DNA of 64,000 bases, taken from contig PYSS01000027.1 in assembly GCA_003049465.1 (NCBI GenBank), forward strand, positions 274,630-338,629, read 5' to 3'. The notes under the pieces are model-generated. The model was not told the DNA's origin. It ran no database searches and saw only the letters and a list, made by a program, of their open reading frames with translations. Below are positions 47,601 through 56,688 of the stretch, in pieces. Both the position numbers and the translations under genes were made by a program. Within the stretch, counting starts at the first letter, position 1. Every line of letters begins with the position of its first letter. The stretch comes from Magnaporthiopsis rhizophila (Eukaryota; Ascomycota; Sordariomycetes; Magnaporthales; Magnaporthaceae).

Positions 47601-47755
47601 CCGGCCAGGACGAGATCCTCGATGGAAGGGGCGAGCTTGGTCATGTTGAGGTAAGGTATGTGCTGGACGGTCCATGTGAAGTTGAACCAAACGCTGTCGT
47701 TGTCGTGCCGAGACAGCACTGCTGCTGCGGCTGCCGCCGCATCTGTCTCCGCCAT
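44645..47755 (-). CDS. Multi-pass membrane RING E3 ligase, Asi1/Asi3-like
   Basis: A single exon of 1036 residues. The N-terminus has NFTW and NMT glycosylation sequons. Five or more hydrophobic segments lie between about residues 150 and 480, including WALCCMAMAVVL, LRIVPIVLFTF, LLVAFLSAMGHFTSHVLAVF and PHLLVLFGMLTCCSIYSLAL. A long acidic cytosolic or nuclear region follows. The extreme C-terminus is a RING: C984, C987, C999, C1001, C1005, C1008, C1020, C1023, ending seven to fifteen residues before a hydrophobic tail. This order fits yeast Asi1/Asi3, inner nuclear membrane ligases that destroy Stp1/Stp2 precursors and mislocalised membrane proteins. A role in nuclear envelope protein quality control is inferred. 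The absence of any intron in 3.1 kb is notable here. Confidence 0.82.
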   Translation of the reverse strand: MAETDAAAAAAAVLSRHDNDSVWFNFTWTVQHIPYLNMTKLAPSIEDLVLAGPRMVMKLGRLGSVFSFPDAVDGFGQHHMPDATADPTIVFAGTTDPVAAAARSFVTTAAPPPAAAAQSLAAAAQDAAASSRFSFESARSFGSVFSYATSKWALCCMAMAVVLNRTHIFAATRRRLRLRWPVRLALRIVPIVLFTFQAQSLIQSIQCQTSPDFAELRWGNASKSSDLMFSHANSFLHGLSSSLLLGASDVESCLAVNMIPPPLSAAAGAEGTEQEQTPSDLRGSLSLLWPLFGSFCLSQFLETISCAVQGRPLAAETGMTLFEHSLAFAEAEAAISNQLGWGLFTASSASTAAGAAKAAASVGSSTAGTTIAITRSMIMRRANTPPEVLLVAFLSAMGHFTSHVLAVFNLQSRFRLVTTGFYAACFMGSIIWSGFTFSLDDPARQGLLRFPTVCIIGYIPHLLVLFGMLTCCSIYSLALVLSALSPPEVGTSPDHEGEDLSTLGARIRRAHDNMQANISLSDLRVTMEMDFYTALLRTGFAAISMASEAVYLNEDRRVNLKRYTWLEDERLREIEQLRMQWQPHSRYDSNGTIGMVPVVPAQTGRFEGAGGYAATTGYARERAAQKVPKAHGGERARPLRDGVGAHERSGRWLLALEYLVHINRLMLRVLAMASCKTLARLGVANPPRFLRSLAQEPKPRGAPDDETDMDATDDTDATVDGVKVDGVRDGRGRIVGEWMRGQDTRAYVPWKPGVDLEEIVTKEFPEEKDTSGILYSWWLRGGWWGEVDESGDYCPPSDHDDPDFDATSVVSTTETDPRSEVGRWDSNDNEQDWEDDDDGQRTPTRRSPFATRESTPMVDSPMAMKDLARLLHPQSPEARDEALALAAHLGSDGIVTRSRFARLSAQQRMRVLLPAGASSALDLAGRGQHQQPRRGHKMSPSEEAQLLEQILLSRRAQATGEGSAAAASSWATGAAGMGPDGPQCVVCHSASRTIIVWPCRCLSLCDDCRVSLAMNNFDKCVCCRREVISFSRIFVP

Positions 47756-48511
47756 GATGAAAGAGCAGCCGGGCGGTTTGGAGGATGAAAAGAAGGCGAG
47801 GAAAGATGGGAACTCGGTCGTGGAGATATATGGAACGAAAGAAGCAGGGGAGGACCCGGAACCTAAGACAAGATGGCACGACGCATCTTTGGGGGCACGC
47901 GCTGGAGGCTAACCGACGCTCCCGGCGGATGCTTTGGCTTTGGCTTTTGGGCTCTGCCAAAGCTTTCTCTGCTTTGCTTTTCCGAGCGTTGTGGTGGTGG
48001 TCCAAGCCGTGCACCGAGGTGCACCGAGCTAGGAGGCGGGTGGAGTCGATAGTGAGGAGATACGAAGTTAGCCTCGATTGTTCGTGGCTGGGCTCCGATC
48101 TGGGCCCATCACGCGTGACGTCTTCAACCTGTGAGCGTAAGCACAGTGGAGATGTGCACTGGGCAACAGCGGGCCGCTGCACTGCTGTGGGGTAAATACG
48201 GCGAGCGGGGAGCCACTGAGCTTGGAATTGACGCGCCTCAATTCTGCCTCCGCTTTCATCCCAATCCTTCACTGATGACGGGATCTCCATAGGACCCTTG
48301 GTGAGGGTGGTGTCTGATGACGATGCTGCTTCTGCTTTACTTGGCTGTTTGTCTCGCGTGCTCAAAGAGCGTGCTTTCCGTGCAGTGCAGTGCAATGCAG
48401 AATAAACCTGATTCCGACTCACGCAAGTCGGAGTTCGGCCCTAGTAAGACCCAAGGCCTCGGCCTCACTGGACACTCGACGAGCAGTCATCGACGTGGCC
48501 TATCAGGCACT
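47756..48511. other. Intergenic, upstream of the Asi-like gene
   Basis: Holds the promoter of the Asi-like gene and the 3' end of CCA1, both on the minus strand. A long minus-strand frame crossing it is a shadow of the Asi-like coding region. No separate gene is seen. Confidence 0.4.
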
Positions 48512-50329
48512 CTAGCTCTTGGGCTTGGCCACACCAACGATCCCTAGCTCGTCGGCACGTTGTCTAACCTCCTCTATAGCACCCGCCGTGTCCGTCACGC
48601 CGGGATTCCGGAGCTGCCAGGCCATGCACACATCCATTGCCGGCGTCATCCACTTGCCCGGGTTGACCCCCAATGCGTCGGAGAGCATTTTCCCATCCAC
48701 CAGACGCTTGAGCGACGGCGCCTCCAGCACGTCCAGCTCGTCTAGATGGTCGAGGAACTTTTGCCAGCCACCTAGTACCTCGTCTCGCGCTGCAGGATCC
48801 CCGAGGGTTGGATTATTAGCCTCAAGCACTTGCACTCGCTTTTCTACTTTGCGAGGCGCAGTCACGGTCCTCTTACATTTTACTGGGTCCCCCGCGTCTG
48901 ATCGTTGCATGACCTCGAGAAGCGCGATCCCAAGGACCTGCAGCCTCCAGTTGCCCGTCCTGGTGTCCCACGCGCGGACCGCCATGCCCATGCGATCCCG
49001 CTCGCCCGCCCGCGCTTCACCCGTGCACACGGCCCGCTTGAGGTCCTCGATCTCGGCACGGTTGCGATGCATAGCCGTGACCATGTCGCACAGCTTGTTG
49101 CCCGCCCTAATCCCCTCGCGCGCCGCGAGCGTTGCCAGCGGCAGAGTGTGCGTGCCCTTGATCCGGACCTCGGCCGCCGCCTCTGGCAGGGCCTCCCAGG
49201 GCAGCAGGGCGGTGATGGTCCAGCCGAAGGCGGCGTCCTCCTCGGTGCGCACGAGCACGTTGTAGATGGAGCCCGGCGTCCGGTTGCCAGCCAGGTGGTC
49301 CATGCACTCGTAGGCGGCCGCCCAGCGTGACAGATCCGACGGCGGCACGCGCTTGTCACGGCGCGCCGGGTCGGTGAAGACCCCGTTGTAGAGGCCCAGG
49401 CGGTCGATCAGGCGCAGCGAGTCGCACGGGTGTTTGCCCTTGAGCATCTTGTCCACCTCGACGCCGACGCGCTCGCGGCTGATCTTGAGCCTCAGGGCCT
49501 CGAGCACGCGCGGGTTGCTCATGGTCTCCTCGGCGGTCGGGTCGATGGAGAAGCCCAGGCGGCTGGCGAAGCGCACGAGGCGCAGCACGCGCAGCGGGTC
49601 GTCTGTGAAGGTCTGCAGCGGCTCCAGCGGGGTGCGGATCAGCTTGCGGTCCAGGTCGGCCATGCCGCCGACGAAGTCCTCGACCTCGTCCGTGTTGATG
49701 TTGTAGAACAGCGCGTTGACGGTGGCATCGCGGCGCAGGGCGTCCTCCTCGGCGGTCCCAAACTCCATCTGCGGGTTGCGGCTGTCCTGCGCATACGTCT
49801 CCTTGCGCAGGTTGACAAAATCGACGTCGATGCCAAACAAGCGCGTGGCCACCGTCTCGAGATGCTTGGACTTCTCCGGGTTGGCGGCGACCTTGTGCAG
49901 GTAACCAATGTCGCCGCTCGTGATGCCATGACGCTCGACGTTGGCCGGGTCGGCGACGAACTCGACCAGGTGACTCGCGAAGGCCTCGCCCGTCATCGAG
50001 TTGATGGCGACGTCGATGTCGTGGCTCTGAATGCCCAGCAGCTTGTCCCGGACCCAGCCACCCGCCCAGCGGAGCACGACGGGCTCCGGCTCGGCTGCAG
50101 GACCAGCAGCGCCGGCAGCGGCCTGCGCTTCGGCCTTGGCTTTGGCGTTGCCATCGATGCGCCTCGCGACGTCCAGCAGCAGGCCTTTGAACTGCTTCTC
50201 GTGCGGGGTGAGCGTGATGGCACGCATTCTGGGCTTCGGCGACGGGCCGTCCGATATCAGATCCAACTTTCGTTTCATACGGCGAGCAATCCTGAGCGTT
50301 CTTAGCCAGCGATCGGGGCTACGAAACAT
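48512..50329 (-). CDS. cca1: CCA-adding tRNA nucleotidyltransferase
   Basis: A single exon of 605 residues. The class II nucleotidyltransferase head is clear: RWAGGWVRDKLLG, then SHDIDVAI with catalytic Asp104 and Asp106, followed by VDFVNLRKETY and LRRDATVNALFYNI. The helical neck and body continue with GGMADLDRKLIRTPL, DDPLRVLRLVRFASRLGF and ISRERVGVEVDKML. The enzyme adds or repairs the 3' CCA of all tRNAs without a nucleic acid template. The first 40 residues are basic with three in-frame Met codons (1, 18 and 35). The longest form looks like a mitochondrial presequence. In yeast, CCA1 uses alternative in-frame starts to supply mitochondria, cytosol and nucleus, and the same could hold here. 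Confidence 0.95.
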   Translation of the reverse strand: MFRSPDRWLRTLRIARRMKRKLDLISDGPSPKPRMRAITLTPHEKQFKGLLLDVARRIDGNAKAKAEAQAAAGAAGPAAEPEPVVLRWAGGWVRDKLLGIQSHDIDVAINSMTGEAFASHLVEFVADPANVERHGITSGDIGYLHKVAANPEKSKHLETVATRLFGIDVDFVNLRKETYAQDSRNPQMEFGTAEEDALRRDATVNALFYNINTDEVEDFVGGMADLDRKLIRTPLEPLQTFTDDPLRVLRLVRFASRLGFSIDPTAEETMSNPRVLEALRLKISRERVGVEVDKMLKGKHPCDSLRLIDRLGLYNGVFTDPARRDKRVPPSDLSRWAAAYECMDHLAGNRTPGSIYNVLVRTEEDAAFGWTITALLPWEALPEAAAEVRIKGTHTLPLATLAAREGIRAGNKLCDMVTAMHRNRAEIEDLKRAVCTGEARAGERDRMGMAVRAWDTRTGNWRLQVLGIALLEVMQRSDAGDPVKCKRTVTAPRKVEKRVQVLEANNPTLGDPAARDEVLGGWQKFLDHLDELDVLEAPSLKRLVDGKMLSDALGVNPGKWMTPAMDVCMAWQLRNPGVTDTAGAIEEVRQRADELGIVGVAKPKS

Positions 50330-53102
50330 GCATTACGATACGAGTCCCATGAGCTGAAGCTTGCGGTGGCTCGTGACGTGTGTTGCCAGTTCCTTATCGC
50401 CGGCTTGTCGCAGTGTGACTCTTCATTTTCCCTCCGTCCATTTTCGTCTCATGGATCGAATGACTTTAGCAGCATCGCCAGGGAGTGGAGATGGTTGAAA
50501 AACAGTGACACCGTGGGAAATGCTGCCGTTGCACACTGTATTCAGTAGGTTCTCCCAGCCAATTTGCGGCGTGCTTCAGTGCGTCGACACAAGAATTCCA
50601 CCCGGAAACACAGTGGGAATTCCTAAAAAGCGTTTGCACCACATCTCTGGCAATATCGCGTCGTCCAAGGTGCCAAACTTGGCCAACAAAGTTTCCTGGT
50701 CTAACAAAGTCTCCGGGCCCTGCTTGCTGTCCTGCCGTCTGATGAACAATCTAGAGGCGATTCAGGCTGGTGCAAAGACAGTTATCACTAGAAAATTGCT
50801 TTGGACTGTCCAAGGTGATGCGACGAATCTGGCAACCGGAGCGCGACTCTTTCGGGGTAAGGGAGTCAGTTAATGTACGTCACGGAGGAGTTTAAAGAAA
50901 CAACAGTTCTGAGCAGACTTGCGGCTCAAATATCAGCCAGATGTTCAAGATGCAACTGAGCTCAGAATGCCTCGGATTCGGCTCATGATAGGTCAAAGGC
51001 GGTGCACATCCGATAGTCCGTTCGTCCGGTTGCAATAAGATGGGCGCATCTCGGGTGCTGTCTCACTGGTCTGGAGGCTTCAACACGGACCGGAGTGTTG
51101 CGATTGGCCAACGAAGAGTTCACCGATGAAAGAAAGTGTGGGGTGTGGGGGTTTGTTTCTGTCATCCACAAAAACGGTCAAAGCCACCTTCAGCCATCCG
51201 GCATGTCAAGAGTCGCGGAGGCAGCCGAGAAGCGAACAGGACCTGCATTGCTCCGAGAAAGAAGCGATTCCAGAGGGCTATCGAGAGCAGTAGGTTTCGT
51301 ACCGAACCCGGCTTGGCAGACTGCAAGCCGGAACGCCGTTGTTGGAACGAGGAACTGAGGTCGTGCCTGACAGCGTCGTATTTTTTGTGATGTGCGTCTA
51401 TCTGAGGATCTGGGGCATATTCTCCGGAGGGTGAACGGATTCCATACATTTAACAAACTAGGGACTGTTGGATCAGCACCAGGAAGATCTAAGCTTGTTT
51501 CGACGCGATGGATCTGTGAGATCTGTGCAGGCCCATGGCGGCCCGTTTCAGCAGCACCGTCTTCCGCCGTTCGTGAGAAGAAGATGGGGCCGAATCAGAG
51601 AGCCGCGCCCCACCGTTGCACAGATTATTGGCTGGGGATTGCGGGGCCCCATGGCAACGATCCACACGCACACCGGAAGATGCCTTCTTCAACCAACAGC
51701 TCCGGCAAAGCCCTGCTCCTCGCTCTCGGCTCGGCGGCTTCTAGACTCATTGGTGGGGCTGGCAAGATGAGCCGCACGGCATTGACTTCGCCCGCGGCTC
51801 TGGGACGACAAGCTTAGATCCCTCTCTTGCGATTTGTCCGCCTCGGTCCTCGTCTCTTTCGTCCAATGGTTGATGTCTTCTGACCCAGGCCCGGCGGGCA
51901 AGCATGCTCTTCTCGTCCCGAGCTCCATGAAACCTTTCTCTGCCTGGCTGCCAGCCGGCTCAGAGATCTCTGCCACTCGCCCCAACCGATCTACTTCCCC
52001 GCCACCTGTCGTACGCTACCTACGCCATCTTGCCTGCCTTCTCGGCCTCGAGAGCCTGGCCTGGACCGCCTACCCATGCCCTGGCAGTTATCTTGCGATT
52101 CTTGGACCTCTCGCGTCCCTCTCATTGGCCAGCCCTGATTATGGAGAAAAAGAGCACGGTAGTCAAGTCAGGCTGCAGAAGCTTTACTCGGCGACGCTCC
52201 TCGGACACGGCCGGGCGGGTACCTGCACCTGACGTGCATGGCCGCAAGATTTTGTCTTCTTCTCTGCCGTGCCTCTCCCCTTCTCTCCCCACGTGACTCT
52301 GCATGGCCTCGATGCAACTCCGTCTTGACATGGAACCGAGACGGCAGAGAATGCAGCACGGTCGTTTCCCTATCGGGTGGCTCTCAAACTAGTGTCTTGA
52401 CTGATGGCGTCCGCCGTCTGCTTCTGTCTGCTTCCGTGTTTGCCGTTCTGTTTCGCCACCCATCAACCCCATCAGACGACTTGAATCTCGACCGTCTGTA
52501 TGTTTGCTGATGTCCAGAAGCACCAAGCCGGTTGCCGAGATGCAGCACGTAGGCGAAAGTATGCCTGGCTTGGCAAGTTTGGAGCCTGATGTCGGGGTCA
52601 AGCTCCCCAGGACTGACCGGGGTAGAATCCACTGTCGGGCTTGCATGGGTTCCAGCTGATCTTCTCCATCGTGGGTTACGTCGGAATCCCAGTCATGGTT
52701 GTTTGACCACTCTCGTTTCGAGCCAGGAACGAGGGATGCAGACAGGCCGAGGAGAGAAACAGAGGACCTGTGCGGCGACGAGATGCTGTCGGCGACGACC
52801 AGAGAAACAACCTCAACGCCTACGCGAGGGCACCCTCGTGAGCGGCAACAGGCCCTTCTCGGTGCCTATATAACCTGACGGCCTCGACTGGTAAGTCCTC
52901 ATGTCTAGTCCTGCTCTTCACCAGCAACCACAGCAGCAGTCTTCAGATCCTCTCCTCATCTTTCTCTTCTCTTTGCATCTCTTCGACAGAGCTTGCCTTA
53001 TAATAACAACCAAACCTGCCGGACAGAACTACTTTAATCCTTCCCTCTCACAACAACTACTACAACTTTTGAGCTCTGCAGCTTCAAGCTCTATCAGTCA
53101 AC
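50330..53102. other. Intergenic, 2.8 kb, upstream of the Egh16/GAS-like gene
   Basis: Contains the CCA1 promoter on the left and a long upstream region of the secreted-protein gene on the right. The last 200 bases before the start codon are CT/CAA-rich, as in a 5' leader. No supported ORF. The isolation of the downstream gene suggests condition-specific control, by inference. Confidence 0.45.
52867..52873 (+). promoter_or_regulatory. TATA box of the Egh16/GAS-like gene
   Basis: TATATAA lies 230 bases before the start codon, followed by a CT-rich leader. A clean TATA box fits an inducible, strongly expressed gene. The transcription start is not known. Confidence 0.55.
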
Positions 53103-53939
53103 ATGTCGTTCAAGATCATCTTCGCTACCTCTCTCTTGGCTGCCGCCGACCTCGTCGCTGGCCACGCCGCCATCGTCAAGGCCGTCGGTGACGCCGGTGG
53201 TGAGGGCATGGCCCTCGGCGTCGTTTCTTCCACTCCCCGTGACGGCACCCAGCGCGAGCCCTTCCAGCAGGATGCCACCCGCTTCAAGGGCGCGCAGGCC
53301 GCCACCTTTGGCGAGACCCTCGGTGGGCAGAACAACCTCGAGACTGGCACCAAGTCCATCATGGCCGAGACGGGCTCTCAGCTCCCTCAGGTCAAGGCCG
53401 GCGGCAAGATCACCATGACCCTGCACCAGGTCAACGCTGACGGCGGTGGTGAGTGATCAAACAAATGTCGGATGGTAAAAAGAAAAACTCGACAACTTGC
53501 TAACATTCCCATCTCCCCCACAGGCCCGTACACCTGCTCCCTCAACGCCGACGGCACCGGTGGGCAGTGGACCAGCATCAAGGTCGCCACGACCCCTCCG
53601 GGCCAGAACTCGCGCAACCGCAGCGGCGCCGCCAGCGACTTCCCGCTCGTGGCCGAGATCCCGGCCGGCCAGACCTGCACCGGCACCGTGGCCGGTCAGG
53701 AGGGCGTCTGCCTGGTCCGGTGCCAGAACGCGGCCCGCGCCGGCCCCTTTGGCGGCGTCGTGCCCATGCAGATCGCCGGCACCCAGACCAAGGAGCAGTC
53801 CCGCCGCGCTCTCGCCCTGGCCGTGAAGAGGTCCGATGAGGAGCTCGCGCGCATGATGAAGCGCGCCGCCAGCTTCGACATCACCAAGCTGTCGCCCGAG
53901 GAGATCCAGGAGCTCCGCGAGGACGGCGAGATCGCCTAA
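53103..53939 (+). CDS. Secreted Egh16/GAS (MAS) family protein
   Basis: Two exons (53103-53448 and 53524-53939) join in phase to 253 residues. A signal peptide is evident (MSFKIIFATSLLAAADLVAG). Family blocks follow: GHAAIVKAVGDAGGEGMALG, then RFKGAQAATFGETLGGQNNL, GPYTCSLNADGTG, WTSIKVATTPPGQNSRNRSG and CLVRCQNAARAGPFGGVVP, with four cysteines placed for two disulfides. This is the Egh16H group to which Magnaporthe GAS1 and GAS2 belong, genes expressed in appressoria and implicated in host penetration. The C-terminus is unusual in holding several dibasic sites in a helical, charged region. Location would be extracellular or appressorial. The biochemical function of the family is unknown. Confidence 0.85.
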
Positions 53940-55775
53940 ACGGGCCGGGCCAGCCAGCCAGCCGCTTTTGGTCGCCGAGAACGCGCAACGATATCATGAC
54001 CACATTGAGCATCGGAAAACCCGCGAAGTCAACTGGTTGGATCCCGGGGCCTGCTTGCTAATTTGTTTCCAACCCTCAGTATTGTTTTATTTGCTTTTCT
54101 ATTAACACTAGTTTGTAAATGTCTTGTCTTAGTGGAGGAGAGGAGACTGGGGCTGTTGTTGTAAGATTCTAGTTTGTACGAGTCCTGCTGGCACAGATTC
54201 ATCGCTGCCAGGCAGTAGCGAATATCCATTCCTTAGCTAGGTTGCTATTAAAATTATCCATTCCTTAAAATCAGGTTGCCATCGATGTGAATGATATTTC
54301 TCAAGCTGTCCACGCGGGGGATCACAGGTTGACTACCTGGCACCTACCTCGGCTACTCAAATTAGAAACCCCATTTGGCTTTCCGGTCCGGTTGTTACTC
54401 AGCATCTCGGCAGAGGCCGTCTGGGCAATACTTTTCTTCGCGATACGGAACGGTTTTCTCTCGGTGCCATGGGATAGCCCTAGTGAGCAAATAGCCTTTT
54501 AGCCATTGGGTAGCCGGCTGTCTACCGCCCTATGCATAGATAAGCGCATACTCACTACCAGATACGGGTGTCCTTTTCCTACGTGGCTACCTATCTCCTG
54601 GAAGCATTTAATTTTATCGTCATGCAGACGATGCCACGCTGAATGGTAACATCGTATCTGAGCTGTCCCTATCTCGGGCGTATGCATGGAGTAGTGATAT
54701 ATGAACACGGGGCACACGTGGCTGTGTAAGGTAGCATGGGCATCGCGGCACTTGTCGACGGATACCTTGGCACGCAGCCCAAAAACTAAACGAGAGTTGG
54801 TACCACTACCACCAAAAAGGGGCTCCAACTCTCATTTAATTTTTGGGCATCGTGCTTGGCTTTTCATGTTTCTGGAGCGCGGAGCTGATGAGCCGGCAGA
54901 AACTCTACACAACCACGCCAAGAAGGGCTTAGCAGCGTGGAGGCGTCGAGGTTCGCCGGCTGGAGGACGTAGGCAGATCCGCCTCCACTGTCTCAACCGA
55001 GTGGCATCACGAGCGGCAATGGACGGAACGAGTGGTTCCTCTTGGCAAAAGGGATGGACAGGAGGAATTTGCCGATCCCGTTGGGCGGTGGAGGCGGTGC
55101 AACCTCTCAAAGCGAGGCGGGTATGACGTCGGCTGACGACACTCGGTTTCCGGATGTGGTAATACTGACGCCCGTTACGCATCGCCCTCATTTCGATATC
55201 GTCAAATCACGCTGCGGAGGTGTAACTCTGGCGGTCTGGTTTACTCCCCGGCAGACGACTCGAAAGTGAAGAAAGAATGAGGCACATTTCCATCTCAAAA
55301 AGGACGGGAAGAGGGCCGTGTTACCACATGTGGCAGGGTTTGTCCTGCCTGCCTCACCAAGCTGCAAGGCATCGCCAAGGAGAGTGCGGGGGGCAGTCAG
55401 TGACTGGATCGACAGACATTGGAAGGGCCTGGCCCGGCCCGAAGCAGCTGCGCCAACCAACGGCGACTGACTGGTCACCCGCCCGGCCCCTACGTAATGT
55501 GAACTCTGAACAGACAAGCGCCTGGTGGATGGCAGCCACGATCCCGTGCTCCCTTTCAACGCCCGTACGTACATGCCCGTCTGCTCTGCTCGGATTTTGA
55601 TAAATAGCACCGTCTGCGGCTCTCTTCCAACCTGATCTCTTGGCTGGAATCCTGCAATCCCCCAATCTTGCCTTCTGGACATTGTTTGATAACAGAACGC
55701 ATCCTACACTGTACACGTTATATAAGCGTAACCGCACACCAACCTAGAAAAATAAGCTTCTTGTCCTCCGCAACA
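53940..55775. other. Intergenic, 1.8 kb, locally AT-rich
   Basis: The first 350 bases are AT-rich and carry the 3' UTR of the secreted-protein gene. The rest shows no supported frame. The last 60 bases hold a TATA box for the next gene. Confidence 0.45.
55719..55725 (+). promoter_or_regulatory. TATA box of the 92-residue protein gene
   Basis: TATATAA lies only 51 bases before the start codon, implying a 5' UTR of a few tens of bases at most. Confidence 0.45.
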
Positions 55776-56197
55776 ATGACGGGTTCGTCGCTTGTTTCCC
55801 TACATGACGTAGCCCGCTCTTCCTGTCAACCACTAACACGCGCCGACGGCACTAAAAAAAACAGACGCAAAGACCGCAACCAAGGACGACGTCGCGGTGC
55901 AGCCGGCTCCGGGTGTCGAGGAGGTGGCTGATAGCCCGCCGACCTTCAGCAACCCGTTTGTTAAGGACCGGCGCCAGAGCGACGAGTGGGGTGAGTGCCG
56001 ACTCCCCTTCATCCTTCAAGAAATGGATATCTCTTAACAAGCCTTCCGCAGACGCCTCCAAGGTCCCTCCCAGCCGCTTCCAGAAACGCAAGGGCTCCAT
56101 CTACTCGACGCCCGGCTCGCGCGACGGCCACGTGGACAGGAATTACGCGGCAAAGTTCCACGACCTGCACACGGAGAAGTACAGCAAGAAGAGCTGA
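55776..56197 (+). CDS. Small conserved fungal protein, 92 residues, with a 7-nt first exon
   Basis: Three exons: 55776-55782 (ATGACGG), 55865-55990 and 56052-56197. Intron 1 has a GTTCGT donor, a CACTAAC branch site and an ACAG acceptor. Intron 2 has GTGAGT. The product starts MTDAKTATKDDVAVQ and continues with FSNPFVKDRRQSDEW and SRFQKRKGSIYSTPGSRDG, then a basic tail ending KYSKKS. The RFQKRKGSIY...SRDGHV block is, from memory, conserved in small ascomycete proteins of unknown role. It has no signal peptide or membrane segment and is strongly charged, so nuclear or cytosolic location is likely. No function is assigned. The tiny first exon rests on splice signals and phase, and an alternative in which exon 1 is longer is not excluded. 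Confidence 0.72.
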
Positions 56198-56688
56198 TAG
56201 GAGATGTCGGGTTGGCTCCCGAGGTTGCCTTGTGTTTCTTAGCGGAATAACACTGCCGTCGTCGTCAGTTGGACGATGCTTGCTCTGTGAATCGGTGACG
56301 CGATGTTATCGTAGTCGGCCTTCTGTCACTTGGTATCAGCACGGGACGAGGCAGGAAGCTGAATGGTGTTCGGACGCTACAAATGAGCAAGCCTTCGGGG
56401 GCGTATTTGATTTCTTGCCCCGTTGCTTGGAATGCTCAAAGGTGAATAGAAAGAAGAAAATCCGACAAAAGAAAAGAAAAGAGCCTCCCTCATCTTCCTC
56501 AGTGACGTGCCGAGTGCCCGCCTGAAGGGATTGGATGCATACCGGGAGACGCCGTTATACCAGAACAAAACAAAAATGATAGGGCCTCGGCCCGGAGAAG
56601 CCGGAAAATAGTAAAAGAGATATCGGTCCACACCTCACCATTCCTCCAACTCTCACGTATACAACCAACTCGGCGTAGAGCCGAACGC
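56198..56688. other. Convergent 3' intergenic region
   Basis: Lies between the ends of the 92-residue gene and SYF1. No supported feature. Confidence 0.4.

Noticed and set aside
46788..48422. 544-codon minus frame
   Set aside because: Overlaps the Asi-like gene in another frame and extends into its promoter. Arg/Pro/His-rich, typical of a shadow.
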